A stretch of DNA of 9,637 bases from Streptosporangiaceae bacterium. GTDB lineage: Bacteria; Actinomycetota; Actinomycetes; Streptosporangiales; Streptosporangiaceae. Each line of letters starts with the position of its first letter. The first letter of the stretch is position 1. Made by a program: the position numbers and the translations under genes. This document shows, piece by piece, positions 5,177 to 9,637 of this stretch. The stretch covers positions 1 to 9,637 of the forward strand of contig JASHQP010000535.1 in NCBI GenBank assembly GCA_030039095.1. Reading direction: 5' to 3'. The notes under the pieces are model-generated. The model saw nothing but the letters and a program-made list of their open reading frames with translations, made no database searches and was not told the DNA's origin.

Positions 5177-6340
5177 ATGAAGGTCTTGGTGTTGGGCGGA
5201 GACGGTTACCTCGGCTGGCCGACAGCGCTTCACCTGTCAGAGGCCGGCCATGAGGTGGCCGTGGCGGACAACTTCGCGCGACGCGGCTACGACAACGAGA
5301 TGGGCGTGGACAGCCTGGTGCCGATCGAGTCGCTGCAGACCCGCATCGCTGTCTGGCGTGAGCTGACCGGCAAGACGATCGGCACGTACATCGGTGACCT
5401 GTGCGACGCCGACTTCACCTATCACATGGTCAGCGACTTCGCCCCGGACGCGATCGTGCACTTCGCCGAGCAGCGCGCGGCGCCGTACTCGATGGCGGAC
5501 CGCAAGCATGCGGTCTACACGCAGGTCAACAACGTGGTCGGCAACCTGAACGTGCTGTACGCGATCGCCGAGATCAACCCCGACATCCACTTGGTCAAGC
5601 TCGGCACGATGGGCGAGTACGGCACGCCCAACATCGATATCGAGGAAGGCTGGCTGGACATCGAGCACAAGGGCCGGCGCGACCGGGTCCTGTTCCCGAA
5701 GCGGCCCGGGTCGTTCTACCACCTGTCCAAGGTGCATGACAGCCACAACATCGAGTTCGCGTGCCGGATCTGGGGTATCCGCGCGACCGACCTGAACCAG
5801 GGCGTCGTCTACGGCCAGCAGACCCCGGAGACCGCCCGCGACGACCGGCTGGCGACGCGGTTCGACTATGACGCGGTGTTCGGCACGGTCCTGAACCGGT
5901 TCGTCATCCAGTCGGTGCTCGGCAAGCCGCTGACGATCTACGGCAACGGCAGCCAGACCCGCGGCATCATCGAGATCCGCGACACCGTCCGGTGCATCCA
6001 GCTTGCCTGCGAGAACCCGGCAGCCCGCGGCGAGTTCCGGGTGTTCAACCAGATCACCGAGTTCATGTCGCTGCAGCAGATCGCGGACACGATCGTCAAG
6101 GCGAGTCCGGACGCGGTCACCGTCACCCACGTCGAGAATCCGAGGGTGGAAAGCGAGAACCACCACTACAACGTGGTGCACACCGGGCTCGTCGGCCTCG
6201 GGCTCGAGCCGCACCTGCTGTCGGACACCCTCATCGAGTCGCTGTTCGAGATCACCAAGCGGTACGCCCACCGGGTCCGCCCCGAGGCCATGCTGCCCAC
6301 CATCCAGTGGCGCCGGCCTTCCAGCATCATCGGCAACTGA
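5177..6340 (+). CDS. sqd1: UDP-sulfoquinovose synthase (SQD1/Agl3 family)
   Basis: A 387-aa extended short-chain dehydrogenase that converts UDP-glucose and sulfite to UDP-sulfoquinovose, the donor of sulfolipid head groups in plants and of an N-glycan sulfosugar in Sulfolobus. It closely follows plant SQD1 along its whole length. GGDGYLGW (7-14) is the NAD loop, VHFAEQRAAPYSM (94-106) a core block, and KLGTMGEYGTPNIDIEEG (141-158) carries Thr144 and Glu147. FYHLSKVHDSHN (180-191) carries the Tyr181/Lys185 pair, and ATDLNQGVVYG (203-213) and the C-terminal ENPRVE also match. The catalytic Thr, Glu, Tyr and Lys sit one residue before their positions in Arabidopsis SQD1 numbering. ATG 5177 is chosen because AGGAG (5165-5169) lies seven nt upstream; GTG 5171 would leave only one nt. 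It stands alone on its strand, diverging from gtrA, and ends at a strong terminator. Confidence 0.95.
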   Translation: MKVLVLGGDGYLGWPTALHLSEAGHEVAVADNFARRGYDNEMGVDSLVPIESLQTRIAVWRELTGKTIGTYIGDLCDADFTYHMVSDFAPDAIVHFAEQRAAPYSMADRKHAVYTQVNNVVGNLNVLYAIAEINPDIHLVKLGTMGEYGTPNIDIEEGWLDIEHKGRRDRVLFPKRPGSFYHLSKVHDSHNIEFACRIWGIRATDLNQGVVYGQQTPETARDDRLATRFDYDAVFGTVLNRFVIQSVLGKPLTIYGNGSQTRGIIEIRDTVRCIQLACENPAARGEFRVFNQITEFMSLQQIADTIVKASPDAVTVTHVENPRVESENHHYNVVHTGLVGLGLEPHLLSDTLIESLFEITKRYAHRVRPEAMLPTIQWRRPSSIIGN

Positions 6341-6353
6341 CGCCGTGACGGTC

Positions 6354-6383
6354 GCTCCTCGCCGCATCGGTGCGGCGAGGAGC
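6354..6383. terminator. Bidirectional intrinsic-type terminator
   Basis: GCTCCTCGCCGCA (6354-6366) and TGCGGCGAGGAGC (6371-6383) form a perfect 13-bp stem with a TCGG loop. It sits 13 bp past the sqd1 stop and just past the stop of the convergent DUF1906 gene (6389), so it can end transcription from both sides. No long T-run follows, as is common in actinobacteria. Confidence 0.88.
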
Positions 6384-6388
6384 CACCC

Positions 6389-7600
6389 TTAGCCGGAAAG
6401 CTTCACGTTCAGGTAATCCTTGTCGACATTGATCGAGTCCCCGCCGTAGGACTGCGCGACATTTCCATCGAACTGATGTATTCGCTGATGATTGGGCCAC
6501 TCGCTGGCCCTCAGCACAGAGTCAGTGGTATTTGCCTTTCCGTTCCACAAGGCATCGAATATGACATCCGGAATCGCGTACTTGCCAGTGTTGTACTGAT
6601 GCGCGAGCGCGGTTACCGCGGAGGAGGAGCTGCTGTATATTCCCGACGAATATCCCAGGGAATGCAGCCACGACGTCCAGGCCGTGAGGAAACGCAGCGC
6701 TTTGCCCGTTTCCCCGGGCGCGTAGGCCTCCATGTCGTAGTAGATGGGAGTGCCCGCACCCAGCCCGAGCCGCTCGGCCTGCACGACGGCGTCCTCGGCG
6801 GCTGCGTGGCCCTGGTGGCCCGGATGCTTGCCGAGTTCGCCGAACTCCGCCTGAGGCCCCACGTACATGGGCATGAAGTGCCAGCCCGCCGCCGCCTCCT
6901 TGGCCAGCCAGTTCTTGGTCAGGTTGGGCTGGGCACAGGCCTCGTCGGAGCCGCCGATGTAGACGCCGATCGCCCGGTACGGTGACTTGGCCCGCCAGGC
7001 GCTCATGTACGCGGCGCTGGGCGCGGCGCAGGTGTCGAAGCCGAGGCCGGTGTAGTTCGCGACCGCGAAGGAGAGGGCTGGCAGCGCCCCCGCCTCCGTT
7101 CCTGCGACCGCGGCCGCCGTCGGGTCGGGGGCGTCGATGACCGCCTTGGGCAGCGACGCGCTGGCCAGGATCTGCTGGACCTGGCTTGGATCGGTGTCGT
7201 ACTTGGCGGTGACCTTGATCCGCGGCGCGGTCACCGTGATCGTCCTGGCGACCGGGTTCTCGACCGAGGACCGGGCGGCTGACTTCGAGCCCGGCTGAAT
7301 CAGCAGCGCCTGGGTCGTCCCGACCAGCAGGCTGGGGCATGCCTGGTCGGCGGCGGGATTTCCCAGGTAGACCACGCTGACGTCAAAGCGCACGCAGGTC
7401 TCGGAGCTACCCAGGCGAACCACCAGCCAGGAACTGGGCACGTCGAACGTGTAGCCCCGGTACGTCACCGGCTGGAACGCGGCAGAGACCTTCTGCGCGG
7501 CCTGGCTGGACGCTACGGGCGTTGCGAGAACCGCAACGGCCACGACCACGGCCAGCGAGCTCCAGAGCCGGGTCAGGCCCGGCAGTCGGCGTGGGAGCAT
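6389..7600 (-). CDS. Secreted DUF1906 (Rv2525c-like) glycoside-hydrolase-fold protein
   Basis: A 403-aa exported protein. Residues 1-35 are a signal peptide: RR at 4-5, a hydrophobic stretch SLAVVVAVAVLATPVA (15-30) and a likely cleavage around SSQA-AQ. A poorly conserved N-terminal region (about 45-155) contains YRGYTFDVPSSW. Residues from about 185 to the end match DUF1906, a TIM-barrel domain related to GH25-type lysozymes and found in mycobacterial Rv2525c. Motifs are GFDTCAAPS (187-195), IGVYIGG (211-217), MPMYVGPQA (243-251), PIYYDMEAY (285-293), YSSGIYSSSSS (317-327) and a late D.D pair (NVDKDY). Asp289 and Glu291 are candidate acidic catalytic residues. The target is not known and is probably a cell-envelope glycan. 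ATG 7600 has AAGG (7612-7615) 11 nt upstream, a weak site. The gene is convergent with sqd1. Confidence 0.85.
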   Translation of the reverse strand: MLPRRLPGLTRLWSSLAVVVAVAVLATPVASSQAAQKVSAAFQPVTYRGYTFDVPSSWLVVRLGSSETCVRFDVSVVYLGNPAADQACPSLLVGTTQALLIQPGSKSAARSSVENPVARTITVTAPRIKVTAKYDTDPSQVQQILASASLPKAVIDAPDPTAAAVAGTEAGALPALSFAVANYTGLGFDTCAAPSAAYMSAWRAKSPYRAIGVYIGGSDEACAQPNLTKNWLAKEAAAGWHFMPMYVGPQAEFGELGKHPGHQGHAAAEDAVVQAERLGLGAGTPIYYDMEAYAPGETGKALRFLTAWTSWLHSLGYSSGIYSSSSSAVTALAHQYNTGKYAIPDVIFDALWNGKANTTDSVLRASEWPNHQRIHQFDGNVAQSYGGDSINVDKDYLNVKLSG

Positions 7601-7612
7601 GCTGAATACCGC
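7601..7612. repeat. 12-bp direct repeat, copy 1
   Basis: GCTGAATACCGC, identical to 7883-7894. This copy directly abuts the DUF1906 start codon and so lies in its ribosome-binding region. Confidence 0.5.
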
Positions 7613-7882
7613 CTTCTCATTTCATCCGGATGGCGCGGATGACGCAGTGACGACTGTCAGCGGGCCGCGTGGTGGGAATGGAGTCGAAGTGAACTCGAAT
7701 TGCCCAAGGCCATGACCGCGACGTCTTCCCCCGTTGCACCCGTCGTATCCCCCGACAGAACGTTCGCACCACCGACGGGGACCCCCATCCCCGCATACCC
7801 CCGGCAGCGTTCAGGATGGCACGCTACTTGCTGTCGGCTTCATTACCGTTGCGACCCGCCGGCGGCACGCTAATTATTTCTG

Positions 7883-7894
7883 GCTGAATACCGC
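7883..7894. repeat. 12-bp direct repeat, copy 2
   Basis: A second exact copy of GCTGAATACCGC, 282 bp upstream of the first in DUF1906 coding direction, next to the TGAATC-AG-GATTCA palindrome. The flanks of the two copies are not alike, so it is not an obvious longer duplication. Confidence 0.5.
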
Positions 7895-7896
7895 GG

Positions 7897-7910
7897 TGAA
7901 TCAGGATTCA
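7897..7910. promoter_or_regulatory. Operator-like palindrome
   Basis: TGAATC and GATTCA are perfect inverted arms around AG, within the AT-rich patch upstream of the DUF1906 gene and just past the end of the yidC-type gene. It could be a regulator site; the family is unknown. Confidence 0.35.
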
Positions 7911-7941
7911 ACCCTGGTGGTAATGGCCGGAGCGGCAATAG

Positions 7942-8802
7942 TCACGCCGAGCGCGACTGCGGCCGAACCTTTCCTCGGCCTGGGCTGGGGGTGGGAGGGC
8001 TGGGGGTGACTCCAGAGATCCTGCGGGTGATCACCGCCCGCTCAGCCGCGGCCCAGGCCGTCGTGGTCAGCAGGTAAAGGCCGGCCGCGAGCGGCAGGAT
8101 CGCGGCGATCGCCACCGTGACGTACGGGATCAGCCGCAGCAGCGTTCCGGCGGCACCACCGGGCTGCCCCGGATGACCCTGCTGGCCCTGCCCGGGCTGC
8201 CCCGGCTGACCGGGCCGGCCGGGCGCCGGGGCCTGCGCAGCCAGGCGTGCCGCGCTCTTCCTGCCGATCCGGGCCGCTGCCCACGTGACGACGGCCAGCA
8301 GCGCAAACAGCCCGAGGTACACCAGGCCCTGGGCGCTGAGCGGGCCGGGCCCGCTCAGCCAGTGGCTGCCCAGCGGCGCGCCGAACAGGTCATGACCGAG
8401 CAGGGTGTTCGGCCGGCCGCCGATGGTGCCCGACCGGAACAGGCGGTACATCACGCTGAAGAACGGCAACTGCAGCAGCAGCGGCAGGTAGCCGGCGAAC
8501 ATCCCGGTTCCCTCCCTCCGGTACAGCTCGCTGAGCTCGCGCTGCAGCCGGTCCGGCTGCCGGGCGTGACGCTGGCGCAGCGCCATGACCTGCGGGGCCA
8601 GCCGGGCCTGGGCGGCCTGGCCGCGGATCGCGTAATAACTGAGCGGCAGCAGCACGAGCCGCACCGCGATCGTGAACGCGACAATGGCTGCCGCGGCCGC
8701 CAGGCCGCCGGCCAGCGGGACCAGCGCCACGGCGAACCCGGACACGAGGTGGTAAGCGGCGCGAACGGCGCCGTCGAAGAGCGTGAAGAACAGGCTGAAC
8801 AT
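7942..8802 (-). CDS. YidC/Oxa1-family membrane protein insertase, second-type paralogue
   Basis: A 286-aa Oxa1-superfamily insertase, which helps membrane proteins enter and fold in the bilayer. The core shows a first conserved helix (33-55) with the hydrophilic-groove Arg48 in FTIAVRLVLLPLSYYAIR, then a charged cytosolic hairpin (60-97) with QAAQARLAPQVMALRQR. Further helices lie at 103-123 (GYLPLLLQLPFFSVMYRLFRS), 158-178 and 222-248. Two features are odd. The loop between the last two helices has a collagen-like Gly-X-Pro run (195-216), and the C-terminus is Pro/Ser-rich (265-276) where basic tails are usual. The neighbours are not rpmH/rnpA, so this is not the housekeeping yidC locus. ATG 8802 is chosen because GGAGGG (8811-8816) lies eight nt upstream; the frame continues to ATG 8880 without family similarity. 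It follows the DUF6412-like gene by 119 bp. Confidence 0.87.
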   Translation of the reverse strand: MFSLFFTLFDGAVRAAYHLVSGFAVALVPLAGGLAAAAAIVAFTIAVRLVLLPLSYYAIRGQAAQARLAPQVMALRQRHARQPDRLQRELSELYRREGTGMFAGYLPLLLQLPFFSVMYRLFRSGTIGGRPNTLLGHDLFGAPLGSHWLSGPGPLSAQGLVYLGLFALLAVVTWAAARIGRKSAARLAAQAPAPGRPGQPGQPGQGQQGHPGQPGGAAGTLLRLIPYVTVAIAAILPLAAGLYLLTTTAWAAAERAVITRRISGVTPSPPTPSPGRGKVRPQSRSA

Positions 8803-8858
8803 GACTCGGACCCTCCAGCGGTTCGCGGAATGGATGACAGCTGGAGACGGCCGCCAGC

Positions 8859-8880
8859 ATGCGGAGGCGATGCCTCGCAT
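8859..8880 (-). repeat. Hairpin in the leader of the yidC-type gene
   Basis: ATGCG/CGCAT (8859-8863/8876-8880) followed by AGGC/GCCT with one bulged G gives nine base pairs around a GAT loop. It ends 56 nt before the ATG at 8802 and has no T-run. It may moderate expression between the upstream gene and yidC, or be an mRNA-processing site. Confidence 0.4.
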
Positions 8881-8921
8881 GGGCTGTTACGCAGGGGACG
8901 AGGCCCCCGGCGTCGAAGTGA

Positions 8922-9305
8922 TCAGGCGGCCGCCGGGGTCACCGAGGGCGCTCGGGGGCGGGACCGGCCCGCCGCGTCGGGGTTGAGCTGGCGCTGGAAC
9001 GCCGCCGACCAGGACTTCACCCGCAGCGTGGCGGCGCGGACCAGCGGGCGCGCCGTGACCGCCGACGCGATCCTGGCGCCGTGCGCGAGGAAGGCGGCGA
9101 GCATGCCGGTCAGCGCGACCGCTGCGACCACCATCAGGCCGGATGCAGATGGTCCGGCCGCGGCATGGCCAGCGGGCAGCCAGAAGCCGGCAAGCTGGGC
9201 CGCCACGCCGGCCAGCCAGGCAACCATCATGGCCTCCGCCAGATACCCGGTGCGGCCCGCTCGGGCCGCACTCCCAGTGTAGGCCGTCGAGGCGATCCTG
9301 CTCAT
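8922..9305 (-). CDS. Small two-helix membrane protein, DUF6412-like
   Basis: A 127-aa protein with two likely membrane helices (about 26-47 and 55-75) and a basic C-terminal region (86-106). It ends with a NPDAAGRSRPRAP motif (108-120) that I associate, from memory, with the actinobacterial DUF6412 family often found beside YidC-type insertases. Function is unknown; a role with the insertase downstream is an inference from position. The ATG overlaps the stop of the upstream EamA gene as ATGA (9302-9305), and the region just before it has only a weak ribosome site, which fits translational coupling. The open frame continues to the right edge but is a shadow of the EamA gene there. Confidence 0.7.
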   Translation of the reverse strand: MSRIASTAYTGSAARAGRTGYLAEAMMVAWLAGVAAQLAGFWLPAGHAAAGPSASGLMVVAAVALTGMLAAFLAHGARIASAVTARPLVRAATLRVKSWSAAFQRQLNPDAAGRSRPRAPSVTPAAA

Positions 9306-9637
9306 CCCGCACCGCTGACGGCGATGAGGGTCACGGACGCCGCCGCCAGGATCAGCCCGGCCAGCCGGATCCTGGTCAGCCGCTCGCCGAGGACCACCCG
9401 GGCGAGCAGGATCGTCACCGCCGGGTAGAGCGAGGTGATCACCGCGACGATCGAGAGCAGGCCGCGGTGCGTCGCCAGGAAATAGAGGATCGTGCCCGGG
9501 GCGCCGGTCAGGCCGGTGGCAGCGGCCAGCCAGCCGCCGCGCCGCCCGGGCGGCCGCAGATCGCCGGTGAACGCGGCGACGCCGGCGATCGCCACCAGCG
9601 CCGCGACCTGGCTGCAGAACACCGGCCACAGCCCGCT
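9302..9637 (-). CDS. EamA/DMT-family transporter, C-terminal part
   Basis: The frame enters from the right edge with no start, leaving 111 residues of a drug/metabolite transporter-type membrane protein. Hydrophobic helices are seen at about 6-24, 36-55, 58-78 and 90-108. The typical EamA ending is present: SLYPAVTILLARVVLGERL followed by RIRLAGLILAAASVTLIAV. EamA proteins usually have ten helices in two repeats, so this is most of the second repeat. The substrate cannot be told. Its TGA overlaps the next gene's ATG. Confidence 0.85.
   Translation of the reverse strand, partial: SGLWPVFCSQVAALVAIAGVAAFTGDLRPPGRRGGWLAAATGLTGAPGTILYFLATHRGLLSIVAVITSLYPAVTILLARVVLGERLTRIRLAGLILAAASVTLIAVSGAG

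Larger units (their letters stand above)
7601..7941. other. Non-coding region upstream of the DUF1906 gene
   Basis: A 341-bp gap between the yidC-type gene and the DUF1906 gene. No convincing gene is present. It holds a 12-bp direct repeat at both ends, a TGAATC-AG-GATTCA palindrome (7897-7910) and an AT-rich patch (about 7868-7912). TCGAA occurs twice 11 bp apart (7684-7688, 7695-7699). The DUF1906 promoter is probably here, but no clear -35/-10 pair can be named. Confidence 0.5.

Noticed and set aside
5237..6367. 376-aa minus-strand open frame
   Set aside because: Antisense to sqd1; Asp/Val/Arg-rich without domain similarity.
7734..8009. 91-aa plus-strand open frame
   Set aside because: Part lies antisense to the yidC-type gene and the rest in non-coding DNA; composition and lack of a ribosome site argue against a gene.
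8894..8911. GGGG...CCCC repeat as a terminator after the DUF6412-like gene
   Set aside because: Only four base pairs and no T-run; too weak to support.
8922..9629. 235-aa version of the DUF6412-like protein
   Set aside because: The first 108 residues are a shadow of the EamA gene (Arg/Gly/Pro-rich); the ATGA overlap and helices mark the start at 9305.

Overview
The window is GC-rich throughout, with strong G/C preference at third codon positions, frequent GTG starts and Shine-Dalgarno-led genes. That fits a high-GC actinobacterium. The genus cannot be fixed from the sequence alone. I find nine protein genes, two of them cut by the window edges, and one candidate small ORF. I see no tRNA, rRNA, insertion sequence, CRISPR array or phage signature.

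Left block (1-3040, all minus strand) is a cobalamin operon. It holds a CobH/CbiC-type precorrin-8X methylmutase homologue, then a BluB-CobT fusion that makes 5,6-dimethylbenzimidazole (DMB) and activates it for the lower ligand. Last comes the NAD-binding part of a siroheme synthase/uroporphyrinogen-III methyltransferase protein running off the left edge. The CobH homologue has Tyr where the family's catalytic His is expected.

Centre block (about 3041-6383) is the most unusual part. A soluble DPM1-like GT2 glycosyltransferase (+), a GtrA-type four-helix membrane protein (-) and an SQD1-type UDP-sulfoquinovose synthase (+) sit together. GT2 and gtrA converge and overlap tail-to-tail by 172 bp. 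gtrA and sqd1 diverge from a 240-bp region carrying an operator-like dyad. A 36-codon ORF may be translationally coupled to GT2 by a GTGA overlap. The set suggests, by inference, a module that makes a sulfosugar donor and moves a polyprenyl-phosphate-linked sugar across the membrane. No SqdX/SQD2-like GT4 lipid transferase is present nearby. A 13-bp-stem hairpin ends the block and can serve both convergent flanking genes.

Right block (6389-9637, all minus strand) begins, in coding direction, with the end of an EamA/DMT transporter overlapping by ATGA a small two-helix membrane protein (DUF6412-like). A second-type YidC/Oxa1 insertase with a collagen-like Gly-X-Pro loop and a proline-rich tail follows. 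After a 341-bp non-coding gap comes a secreted DUF1906 (Rv2525c-like) glycoside-hydrolase-fold protein. This block looks like envelope biology: membrane-protein insertion plus a secreted cell-wall-type enzyme next to the sulfosugar genes.
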